Source of the DNA: Mucilaginibacter jinjuensis
GTDB lineage: Bacteria > Bacteroidota > Bacteroidia > Sphingobacteriales > Sphingobacteriaceae
Length of the DNA: 64,000 nt
Direction: 5' to 3'
Assembly: GCF_028596025.1 (NCBI RefSeq)
Contig: NZ_CP117167.1
Span: 2,356,001-2,420,000 of the forward strand
How positions within the stretch are numbered: the first letter of the stretch is position 1; every line of letters begins with the position of its first letter. The notes below the pieces were generated by a model. That model saw only the letters and a program-made list of their open reading frames with translations. It did not search any database and was not told where the DNA came from. Shown one piece after another: positions 17,555 to 24,685 of the stretch. The position numbers and the translations under genes are program-made.

Positions 17555-18135
17555 CTTTCTATCAACATTATAGCGCCGTTGCAATTTTATTGGATTAGTA
17601 AATCTCTATTTAGTGACTTAGAACCAACCAATACTTATCATAAAAAGTTTATTTACAAAACATAAAATGTTACACATTCTTCAGACGAAGATGACTACGC
17701 AACACTTGATACCGAAATGAAAAAGGAGGGATTTGGCCTACTATAGCTCCCAAAGGGAAGAATCATTGGTCGCTATTTCATTTTTAAAACTTCAATTGCG
17801 TTAAGCAATGCTTTCTCTTTTAATTCAGTTGTTGCGGCGTTGTTGTTCATTGCACTTCGAGTTTTGCCTCACGTACAAAGATTTATAAATGGATGTTAGC
17901 TTAAAAATTAAAAGTTTAAGTATGTCTACAGTCGTTAATTTGCTGATATTTAATATTTATATTTATTCATGTAAGGGTCTCATTACCACATTACTCATTG
18001 GTATTTTCTGAAGCTTGATTTCTCCCTTTCTCATTAACTAACATTGCCTTTAAAGCATAAGAATCCGATGTTTTCTTTGGTGAATTGATTTAAAAGAACT
18101 TAGGATATGCTGCATTGGGCGTTCTAAACCAATAA
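17555..18135. other. Intergenic, no clear gene
   Basis: Contains the probable right end of IS110 copy 2 (about 17600-17620). Short protein-like remnants follow, including a + strand stretch reading DDYATLDTEMKKEGF (about 17690-17735) ended by a stop, and a 25-codon minus-strand frame (17773-17850). These look like decayed small genes. Nothing else is supported. Confidence 0.4.
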
Positions 18136-18873
18136 CTAGCCGGAGGTTTGCCGCTTGCTGAGCAAAATAACGTTATCCATTTTTAGACGGAATGCGGCAC
18201 GGTACGTTCCGCCGATAGGCAAAGTAAACTGTGTGTTTAGCCTGATCTGACCCGGTTCAATAGATTTAATCGCACAGTGGTTCACGATGAATGACTGATG
18301 AATCCTGGAAAACTGATTTTTAGGCAATCTTGTCAATATTTCGCTAAGCGTCAAATAAGTGGTGATCTTTTCGTCAGTCAAATGTATGGCAATGTAATTT
18401 CCGAGGTTTTCGATGTACACGATTTTATCGATTTCCACGCGATTAAATTTACCTCTTAAATCACTTTTGACAAAAAAGTAAGCCAAGACGTCCGAAAAGC
18501 CGTTTTTGTTAGCTTCTGTTGCAAGTTTAACTTTAGTAACAGCCTTCAGGAAACGGTTGTAATTAATCGGTTTAATGAGGTAGTCTATCGCATTTTTTTC
18601 AAAAGCCTCGGGGGCGTAGTCACGAAATGCCGTGGTAAAGATGATTTCGGTAACAGGATTTACCAACTCTGCAAAATCAAGGCCGTTCAACTGCGGCATG
18701 TCGACATCGAGAAAAGTTAATCCCGGAGCTGGATTTTCGGAAAAAAATTCCAGCGCTTCCAAGGGATTTGTAGAAGTGCCGGATAATTCAAGACCGGGAG
18801 TTTGTTCAATATATCTTTTAATAATATCGATTGAGTGGCTTTCGTCGTCGATAATGTAGCATGTAAGGTTCAT
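18136..18873 (-). CDS. LytTR-family response regulator
   Basis: 245 residues. Receiver domain (residues 1-120) with acidic pocket D9/D10, phosphorylation site D56 in LDVDMP and KPI lysine near 106, followed by a LytTR DNA-binding domain (about 140-240, VEIDKIVYIENLGNYIAIHL). It overlaps the kinase gene by 4 bp (ATGA), so the two form one two-component system. It may regulate the divergent Ser/Thr-rich peptide gene or the LanB locus; this is inferred from position only. Confidence 0.92.
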   Translation of the reverse strand: MNLTCYIIDDESHSIDIIKRYIEQTPGLELSGTSTNPLEALEFFSENPAPGLTFLDVDMPQLNGLDFAELVNPVTEIIFTTAFRDYAPEAFEKNAIDYLIKPINYNRFLKAVTKVKLATEANKNGFSDVLAYFFVKSDLRGKFNRVEIDKIVYIENLGNYIAIHLTDEKITTYLTLSEILTRLPKNQFSRIHQSFIVNHCAIKSIEPGQIRLNTQFTLPIGGTYRAAFRLKMDNVILLSKRQTSG

Positions 18874-19943
18874 AGGTTGATTGTTAAGGTCAGTTCAAAT
18901 ATATCTTTCAGTTCTGTGATATTCAGTCGATATTTTTCCGGATATGCTCCATCCAGCCGGATGCGGACGTTTTGCAGGCCCAGTTGCTGGCGGGCAAATT
19001 TGGTATTCTTTGCTTTTTTTAGGTTTTGGCTGCGAAAAAAAAAATGGCCGTTTGCATCAATTTCCAGGTGCAAGAGAGCTGGCATATTCGCATTGGTGAG
19101 ATCACCGTGTTTAAAAATATTTTCTGTTAATGTAAGTAAGATCAGCGGAATGATTCGGTGGCGTTGAAATTCCCCATTCATTGTCAGGACAATTCCTACC
19201 GGGAATCGATAGGCGTTTATCTCCAATAAATTACGAATTTGTGCCATTTCATCTACGAGGTTTATTTTACCATCGGCCTCCGTTTGCTGCAAACTGAAAT
19301 GCATAATTTCAGCCAGTAGCCATACACAATGTGCAGCTTCGTCAGAATGCTCCTGGACTTTCGAGTAAACAAAATTTAGTGCGTTGAATAACAAGTGCGG
19401 GTTGATTTGCTGTTGATAAAATGCGCTTCGGCTTTTCGCAAGTTGGGTTTCAATTTCTGCCTTATCTTTCTCGACAATTAACCGTTGTCTTTCGGCCATT
19501 AGGGATTGTTTTCGGAAATGGGAAATGTGGCCAGCCGCCCAGTAAAAAATGGACAGTACTAAAAAATAAAATCCTCTGACGATATTACGGTTGTAAAACC
19601 CTTGCACGTAGACAAAAGGGTTTGCGATATTTTGGGAATTTTTATCTAAAAAATAATCCGCGATCAATTTAATCAGCATATAGAGAGCAAACGCCAGCGC
19701 CATCTTGGGTAGCCCTTTAAAATAGTCGGACTTGGGGTGGTCGAAAATCTGATTTAAGAGATAGACGTTGGCGTAAAAATAGCTAATGTTAATAGGGTAG
19801 TAAATCAAGTAAACATAGGGGCGTTCAATGCGGCCCGAAATGAAATATATGGTACTGAGCTCATAAATGATAAATAAAACCCAGCAAAAGACGTGGACTA
19901 AGACTTTTTTATCAAGAAGACGCTTAACCAAATTCATAACCAT
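18870..19943 (-). CDS. LytS/YehU-type sensor histidine kinase
   Basis: About 357 residues from ATG 19943 (MVMNLVKR); the longer frame to 20072 would overlap the neighbouring peptide promoter and is less likely. Four membrane helices occupy the N-terminal half, then a coiled coil and the His-kinase box QQQINPHLLFNALNFVYSK, and a short ATPase domain with NIFKHGD. It phosphorylates the LytTR regulator encoded next. The signal sensed is unknown. Confidence 0.9.
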   Translation of the reverse strand: MVMNLVKRLLDKKVLVHVFCWVLFIIYELSTIYFISGRIERPYVYLIYYPINISYFYANVYLLNQIFDHPKSDYFKGLPKMALAFALYMLIKLIADYFLDKNSQNIANPFVYVQGFYNRNIVRGFYFLVLSIFYWAAGHISHFRKQSLMAERQRLIVEKDKAEIETQLAKSRSAFYQQQINPHLLFNALNFVYSKVQEHSDEAAHCVWLLAEIMHFSLQQTEADGKINLVDEMAQIRNLLEINAYRFPVGIVLTMNGEFQRHRIIPLILLTLTENIFKHGDLTNANMPALLHLEIDANGHFFFRSQNLKKAKNTKFARQQLGLQNVRIRLDGAYPEKYRLNITELKDIFELTLTINL

Positions 19944-20033
19944 CAACACTGTTTTTATGCTCAGTCGGCTCGTTTCTGTAATAAATGCAGTTGGAAAACT
20001 TGTTTTACTTAAATTAATAAAAAAATAGAAATT

Positions 20034-20180
20034 ATGAGAAAAATGAACAAACTTCCAAAGAAAAAAACACAAACGATCGGTCGCTCAACCGCGGCAAGTA
20101 TCAGAACTGCTGGTCAAGCTTCGGATACAACGAGTGTGACCAACAGCGGGCTTACAAGCAGCCATATTATCCATCGATAA
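20034..20180 (+). CDS. Ser/Thr-rich 48-residue peptide, candidate LanB substrate
   Basis: ATG 20034 to TAA 20180. It has a basic N-terminus (MRKMNKLPKKK) followed by a Ser/Thr-rich part: 15 of 48 residues are Ser or Thr, with no Cys. Such composition suits dehydration by a LanB enzyme, though without Cys no lanthionine ring could form. It lies 30 bp upstream of the 382-residue gene and diverges from the two-component kinase. It has not been matched to a known precursor family and may be an ordinary small protein. Confidence 0.5.
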   Translation: MRKMNKLPKKKTQTIGRSTAASIRTAGQASDTTSVTNSGLTSSHIIHR

Positions 20181-20210
20181 GACTTGTAATAACGCACCAG
20201 CAAGTTAGTT

Positions 20211-21359
20211 ATGCTTCGGAATGAACTTTCTATATTTCAGGACCCAGGCTCGCTGCCAGAAGGTGGCGTTTGTGCGGCATTAATTGAACTGACGCCCGGG
20301 ATTTGCGCACGTGTGCGGCGGTCTTGGGAAGATGCGGTTTTATCCGAAGCACCGGAGCATATCCTGGTGCGTTACTTTCATTATCAACTTGATTCTGTTT
20401 TTGCGATTGCCAATTCCTACTATAAATGTGGTAATAAAACCGAAGAGCCTGCATGGCAATTAATAGTAAACCTGATAGACCACTTGCATGTTTATTATTC
20501 TTGTTATTTCAATTGCAAGGCTATTTCACCCGATTTATACCGTTTGCACGTATCAAAGCAACTGAAATCCAAAGTGGACCTTGTTAAAAATGGTTTAAAT
20601 ACGATGAACGACGCAGCATTGGGTGATATGTTCCTAAAGTATTTGAATCATGCTGGTTGCCTTGATCAGTCTATTAAACTTAGTTTCCAAAACTTAGACT
20701 ATTTTATCCGGCTAATCAACAACTTAGCCGGGATCGATTATAGCCTAGGTAATGCGGAGGAATTATTTTTAAATGAACTTTTTCAAAGTAATTTTAACCA
20801 CTTATCATTTTTTGTGTACCTGCAGCAACAGCTTAGTACAAAACAGGAACAAGCCCTCAATCCTGCTGAAAAATTGACTACCATGCGTGAACAACAGGCC
20901 GCGATCTGCAGTCGACCTGTAATTGCCACTCTAATTTATGATGAAGCGTGGCCATCTTTAAAAACAATGCTCGGGTGTTGGTTAGAGGAAGCGATTCATT
21001 TTACCGAACAATCTATTGATGATGCCCTGAAAAATGGTGAGTCGATTTTCCCCAAAATTCCTGTTGAACTTCCGGTCGCACATTTCGCTTACCTGACGCA
21101 TTTGTTTGTGGACGAAAATATATTTGGGAACCAAAACCTGAAAGTGCTTTTCCGTTTTTTTGCCGACCATTTTCAAACCAAGCGGCAACCTGCGATATCA
21201 CCAGGGGGATTTAGTAAAGCTTATTATAGCGCCGATCAGCAAACAGCCGCACGTGTCAGGGCATTGTTGGAAAAAATGCTTACGCGTATCAAACGCGATT
21301 TCTTCCCGGTAATGGTTGCAGTAAGTATAACAGCCCATTTTTATCCAGGTATGCACTAA
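20211..21359 (+). CDS. Unknown helical protein, 382 residues
   Basis: 382 residues, nearly all predicted helical, with no signal peptide or membrane segment. The C-terminal ~110 residues (LTHLFVDENIFGNQNLKVLFRFFADHF...SKAYYSADQQTAARV) resemble a C-terminal pattern seen in Bacteroidota regulatory proteins of RteC type, but I am not sure of the match. It follows the Ser/Thr-rich peptide after 30 bp and is probably co-transcribed with it. Its 3' end overlaps by about 70 bp the convergent alpha-CTD-like gene. Function unknown. Confidence 0.7.
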   Translation: MLRNELSIFQDPGSLPEGGVCAALIELTPGICARVRRSWEDAVLSEAPEHILVRYFHYQLDSVFAIANSYYKCGNKTEEPAWQLIVNLIDHLHVYYSCYFNCKAISPDLYRLHVSKQLKSKVDLVKNGLNTMNDAALGDMFLKYLNHAGCLDQSIKLSFQNLDYFIRLINNLAGIDYSLGNAEELFLNELFQSNFNHLSFFVYLQQQLSTKQEQALNPAEKLTTMREQQAAICSRPVIATLIYDEAWPSLKTMLGCWLEEAIHFTEQSIDDALKNGESIFPKIPVELPVAHFAYLTHLFVDENIFGNQNLKVLFRFFADHFQTKRQPAISPGGFSKAYYSADQQTAARVRALLEKMLTRIKRDFFPVMVAVSITAHFYPGMH

Positions 21360-21537
21360 GTTCGCCCAGCCAGGTGTAGGTAAATCCCGCTTTTGAGATG
21401 AGTTCTTCAGGAAGAATAAATAGTATATCCTTCAGCTTTTTAAAGCCCATTTTCCTGCTCGTCTCACAAAAGGCGTCGCCAAGATCCATCTCCTCAATTG
21501 TTATTTCTAAAGCTTGTTTTTCGTCCATGTTAGTCAT
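21289..21537 (-). CDS. Small helix-hairpin-helix protein, RNA polymerase alpha-CTD-like
   Basis: 82 residues. The segment FCETSRKMGFKKLKDILFILPEELISKAGF resembles the helix-hairpin-helix region of the RNA polymerase alpha C-terminal domain (small, Leu-rich, with a G.KKL.DI pattern). It may bind DNA or a polymerase component. It is convergent with and overlaps the 3' end of the 382-residue gene. Real function unknown. Confidence 0.6.
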   Translation of the reverse strand: MTNMDEKQALEITIEEMDLGDAFCETSRKMGFKKLKDILFILPEELISKAGFTYTWLGELSAYLDKNGLLYLLQPLPGRNRV

Positions 21538-21699
21538 CTTCGAGGTTTACCGGAATTTCTTTTTGAGATAGATGTCAAATAAAACAGGCCAACACTTGCA
21601 GCGTTTTTGAATGTATCTTCAGGCTAATTTATAAATAAAGATTTATTTTACCAATACAGGTATTAGTACTAAAATTTTCTTTTAGAACTTTCTTGCACC

Positions 21700-21948
21700 A
21701 TGTTTTCTCGTGGTGCAACTAAATCTGAAATTGACTTATATATTATCAATAAGGTAAAGGCATATCGAGCAGAGAATAATATGTCACAAGCAGTGCTTGC
21801 AATCAAGTTAGAAGTGTCGGATGCATTCATTGGCCAGATTGAAAACCCCAGACAAAGGGCTAAATACAATATCGCTCACCTCAATAAGTTGGCTCAAATA
21901 TTTAATTGTAGTCCTAAGGACTTTATGCCGGAAAGGCCTTTTGTTTAA
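21700..21948 (+). CDS. XRE-family HTH regulator
   Basis: 82 residues. Clear Cro/C1-type helix-turn-helix: IINKVKAYRAENNMSQAVLA then VSDAFIGQIENPRQRAKYN and LNKLAQIFNCSPKDF. It stands alone, 160 bp downstream of the convergent HhH gene. Targets unknown. Confidence 0.85.
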   Translation: MFSRGATKSEIDLYIINKVKAYRAENNMSQAVLAIKLEVSDAFIGQIENPRQRAKYNIAHLNKLAQIFNCSPKDFMPERPFV

Positions 21949-22434
21949 TTGATGGTTTTAACACGTATTACACTTCAACCATTGCTATCTAACTGTAGCC
22001 GGACAGTATTATAGTATTCTAAATTAGATAGTTAAATAATTAATTGTATCTTATTAATTGTGTTTTTGAAATAGATTACTTTTTTTCTTACCACAATGGC
22101 AAAAGACCGTAACGGAATAGAGAGACCAGTAATAGGGCACTCTTGAAAATAATGGGTGCTTGAAAAGTATACGAGGGCTTACACTCGAAACTAATGACGA
22201 GAAACTTGCGGCCAGAATGACCTGAACCGGGTTCAAATTTGATATTATGTAAACGGACAGGACTTTTACTTTTCGTCAATTTTAAATATTGAACGCTTTT
22301 TACATCTGTTTAGCCTATTTTTTGCGGAGGACTATGATCAGCAGAATACCTAAAAAAGGACAGGGTAATTACTAATTATTGGAGTTTTTTATAAATTGCC
22401 ATACCCAATTGTAGTTTGAAATTTCAATGACAAC
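21949..22434. other. Intergenic, no gene supported
   Basis: AT-rich. Minus-strand frames (22054-22279) and a short plus-strand frame from 22096 exist, but none has a convincing composition or recognisable motif. It may hold remnants of a decayed gene. Confidence 0.4.
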
Positions 22435-22602
22435 ATGAAACAACGCAGCGAAAAAATTCATAACGAAAAAAATAAAAAAAAATGGTTGACCCCTACCGTG
22501 GAAGTAATTTTGACCGAAAATATTCAAAGCGGATTTTACTTAGGCACAGCGGAGAACTTTCACCCAATAAACCCGATTACAATTAAATACTATCACAGTT
22601 AA
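22435..22602 (+). CDS. Small RiPP-precursor-like peptide
   Basis: 55 residues, ATG 22435 to TAA 22602. Lys/Glu-rich start, then KKWLTPTVEVILTENIQSGF, which resembles the K-W-x-x-P-x-V pattern followed by a Ser-Gly turn common in short Bacteroidota peptides near SPASM or grasp-type maturation genes. The tail is rich in Asn, Tyr, His and Thr. It lies 2 kb from the radical SAM locus at 24-26 kb on the other strand. Family unproven. Confidence 0.55.
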   Translation: MKQRSEKIHNEKNKKKWLTPTVEVILTENIQSGFYLGTAENFHPINPITIKYYHS

Positions 22603-22620
22603 TTAAATTGATGGTGTTCG

Positions 22621-22728
22621 TCATAAAACACTTTCAGGTTTATAATTTAACCATGTGGCTGTAATTTCGTAACCATTCAATGTAGTTGGCGCATCGCGGC
22701 TATCGCTTTCTGTTTGATGTTTCTCCAT
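22621..22728 (-). CDS. Possible 35-residue peptide
   Basis: ATG at 22728 (MEKHQTESDSRDAPTTLNGY...) to stop at 22621. Hydrophilic, no signal. It could be a small gene or chance; the rest of 22603-22885 holds nothing else I can support. Confidence 0.25.
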   Translation of the reverse strand: MEKHQTESDSRDAPTTLNGYEITATWLNYKPESVL

Positions 22729-22885
22729 CGACCTTTCTTTGACTTAAAGGATAGGAGGGCGGATATTAATCGGTTGAAATCGTTTTACCATTCTTTTCAA
22801 ATTGCCTATAGAAAAATAATTCAATCCACTCAATGGCATAGGCTCATCCAAACACGGCGTTAAATTTTTCGTTATTTGTTATTGG

Positions 22886-22902
22886 TACGGAATTTTTCCG
22901 TA
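22886..22902. promoter_or_regulatory. Perfect palindrome, probable antitoxin operator
   Basis: TACGGAA-TTT-TTCCGTA is a perfect 7-bp inverted repeat with a 3-nt spacer, 24 bp before the antitoxin start. A TTTG at 22876-22879 and TATATTGC at 22901-22908 could be the -33 and -7 boxes of a Bacteroidota promoter, so the palindrome would sit between them. DUF1778 antitoxins autoregulate by binding such repeats. Confidence 0.6.
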
Positions 22903-22925
22903 TATTGCATGATAAAATTGATTCC

Positions 22926-23225
22926 ATGGAACGGGCACTTAAAGTCGAAAAAACAAGGTTCGATACAAAACTAACCAAAGTTCAAAAGGAACTTTTTGAA
23001 TTAGCCACAAAAATAGGGGGCTATCGCACTTTAACAGATTTTATGTTGTCAACTGCTGAAGAAAAAGCGAAGACTATCATTCAGCAGCATGAAGCGATAT
23101 TAGCTTCTGAACGCGACAAAAAAATATTCTTCGATGCTATTATGAACCCGCCTCAGGCTAATCAGCGTTTACAGGATGCAGCTAAAAGGTACAAAGAGTT
23201 TAATAACCAGTCTGCAGAAGTTTAA
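22926..23225 (+). CDS. DUF1778 (TacA-type) antitoxin
   Basis: 99 residues from ATG 22926; an in-frame TTG at 22905 was rejected because it overlaps the promoter palindrome. Ribbon-helix-helix start (KVEKTRFDTKLTKVQKELFELAT), then an acidic-basic helical tail that binds the toxin active site. The stop overlaps the toxin start by 1 bp (TAATG). It neutralises the GNAT toxin encoded next and should repress the operon through the upstream palindrome. Confidence 0.85.
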   Translation: MERALKVEKTRFDTKLTKVQKELFELATKIGGYRTLTDFMLSTAEEKAKTIIQQHEAILASERDKKIFFDAIMNPPQANQRLQDAAKRYKEFNNQSAEV

Positions 23226-23722
23226 TGAGTTATCCTATATTTCCGCTAAAGTCTGAGTTTAATAAAAAAGACTTTAACTGTGGCAAGGACATGCTGGATA
23301 ATTATATCCAAAAGAAGGCCGGTCAGGATCTGAAAAGACGTTTGAGCGCTGTGTTTGCAATGGTGGATGATAGTCGCGTGATAGCTTATTATACCTTGTC
23401 AAGTACAAGCATCTCCCGTGACCTGGTTCCGGAAGAGACTCAAAAGAAAATGCCGCCATCTTACCACGATTTGCCCGCCACTTTATTGGGCCGTCTGGCC
23501 GTAGATCAAAATTATAAAGGTCAGCGCCTGGGTGAATATTTATTAATGGATGCGTTAAAAAAGGCTTTCGACACATCAGAAAAACACATAGGCTCAATGG
23601 CTCTGATCGTCGATCCTCTCGATGATGATGCCGAAGCGTTCTACGCCAAATACGATTTCATAAAGCTGGATTCAGGTAAGATGTTTCTAACAATGCAAAA
23701 TATAGCAGCACTATTTAAATAG
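23225..23722 (+). CDS. GNAT acetyltransferase toxin (TacT-type)
   Basis: 165 residues. GNAT fold with VFAMVDDSRVIAYYTLSS, acetyl-CoA binding LLGRLAVDQNYKGQRLGEYL and a C-terminal YAKYDFIKL. The N-terminal FNCGKDMLDNYI is typical of TacT/AtaT-type toxins that acetylate the amino acid on charged tRNA and stop translation. Operon partner of the DUF1778 antitoxin. tRNA specificity cannot be told from sequence alone. Confidence 0.85.
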   Translation: MSYPIFPLKSEFNKKDFNCGKDMLDNYIQKKAGQDLKRRLSAVFAMVDDSRVIAYYTLSSTSISRDLVPEETQKKMPPSYHDLPATLLGRLAVDQNYKGQRLGEYLLMDALKKAFDTSEKHIGSMALIVDPLDDDAEAFYAKYDFIKLDSGKMFLTMQNIAALFK

Positions 23723-23796
23723 TAATAACTATATCAGCGAATTCTCCAGCATATAGGTTCAGATTTAATTTTTTCAATTTAGATTGCATTCATTAT

Positions 23797-23952
23797 TTAG
23801 TTACAGTTTGTGATCAATAAAGGGCTGTCTCCCTCCAGCTCGCCCTTTGCATTAATCAAAAAGAGCGCAAATCCGATAAAGCAAAATGATAAAGCAACGA
23901 AAAAAGCAGTCGAGATCAGTGTCATCCTTCTTTCAGCATTGAAGGTGGTCAT
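23797..23952 (-). CDS. Small membrane protein of the radical SAM locus
   Basis: 51 residues from ATG 23952 (MTTFNAERRMTL); a longer frame to 24030 overlaps the next peptide gene. One membrane helix (STAFFVALSFCFIGFALFLI) and a short tail ending in TNCN. It is the last gene of the minus-strand radical SAM operon, 35 bp after the preceding 38-residue gene. It may help export or anchor the modified peptide. Function inferred from context only. Confidence 0.5.
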   Translation of the reverse strand: MTTFNAERRMTLISTAFFVALSFCFIGFALFLINAKGELEGDSPLLITNCN

Positions 23953-23987
23953 AGTTTCCGCGACAATTTTATTCGGAGGTGGTGATT

Positions 23988-24104
23988 TTAATAAATAATA
24001 AATAGATAGCCACTGGACAGCAGCAGGCAAGCAAATCCTAAAAATACCGCTGCATGGGCTAAGAATCCTAAAAATGGCTGTTTTTCATTGTCTGTGGTGC
24101 CCAT
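23988..24104 (-). CDS. 38-residue membrane peptide
   Basis: ATG at 24104 to TAA at 23988-23990. Polar start (MGTTDNEKQPF) then one membrane helix (LAHAAVFLGFACLLLSSGYL). It sits 38 bp after the 176-residue membrane-anchored protein and 35 bp before the 51-residue one, with the same strand and tight spacing. Could be a small subunit of an export or maturation complex. Confidence 0.45.
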   Translation of the reverse strand: MGTTDNEKQPFLGFLAHAAVFLGFACLLLSSGYLFIIY

Positions 24105-24142
24105 AGTTTTAAGGTTTAAATTTTTAGTTTTTTAAGTTTTAT

Positions 24143-24673
24143 CTACTCACATTCAGAGGTATTAGTGTTGGTTTCCAAATGGCGGGTAAACCATTTAAGA
24201 TTTCTTTGACAGGAATATTCCTGACCATAAACATCTTCATAAATAACTTCGATAGTTAATTGTGATAGTTCAGTTCTGAGTTTATTCTTAAAATCAGCCA
24301 AATGCTTTCTTTTATCGTATTCCAAATCCGCAATCACGAATACTTTTTCCGGCAGAACGGCTTTGGAAACCTCTGGGTTAATTGAAATATGATTATATGC
24401 CTTTGGATCAAGCGACAGGCAGTGAACGATATCCGTGTAAATTTTGTCACCTTTCTCAAAAGTGATCTTCCTAATGATTAGCGGACCGATGCCATTATTG
24501 ACAAAGTGAATATACATGGTGTGGTCAAAATCACCCAAATCAATCTGACCAATCGGGCGTACCGTTTTTTTATTATGGCTGCGCTGAATCAGGAGCTGCA
24601 CGAATGACAGACCGAACGACAAAGACGAAACGATTAATGCAGCTAACGCTATGGTCTGTGGGTCTGTGAACAT
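24143..24673 (-). CDS. Membrane-anchored protein of the radical SAM locus
   Basis: 176 residues. One N-terminal membrane helix (about residues 7-29), then a soluble beta-rich domain (VRPIGQIDLGDFDHTMYIHF, GPLIIRKITFEKGD) and a charged C-terminus. No known enzyme motif. It begins 12 bp after the radical SAM gene stop and so belongs to the same operon. It may present the peptide at the membrane or act as a partner of an exporter not seen here. Confidence 0.65.
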   Translation of the reverse strand: MFTDPQTIALAALIVSSLSFGLSFVQLLIQRSHNKKTVRPIGQIDLGDFDHTMYIHFVNNGIGPLIIRKITFEKGDKIYTDIVHCLSLDPKAYNHISINPEVSKAVLPEKVFVIADLEYDKRKHLADFKNKLRTELSQLTIEVIYEDVYGQEYSCQRNLKWFTRHLETNTNTSECE

Positions 24674-24685
24674 AACCGATAATTT

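Larger units (their letters stand above)
14579..17620 (+). mobile_element. Tandem IS110-type locus with noncoding RNA-like array
   Basis: Two same-direction IS110-family recombinases (14579-15658, 16425-17450) with structured noncoding units after each. Around copy 2 an 8-bp pair AAGTCACT (16413-16420) and AGTGACTT (17612-17619) are inverted, as expected for subterminal inverted repeats of the IS1111 subgroup, giving an element of about 1.2 kb. The exact ends are not established: IS110 elements lack clear terminal repeats and target duplications. The locus is AT-rich compared with the SusC/D block before it. Confidence 0.65.

Noticed and set aside
22054..22279. Minus-strand frames between the XRE gene and the small peptide
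   Set aside because: No start context, family or conserved motif.
23810..23998. Plus-strand 62-residue frame
   Set aside because: Opposite to the 51-residue membrane gene that fits the operon better.
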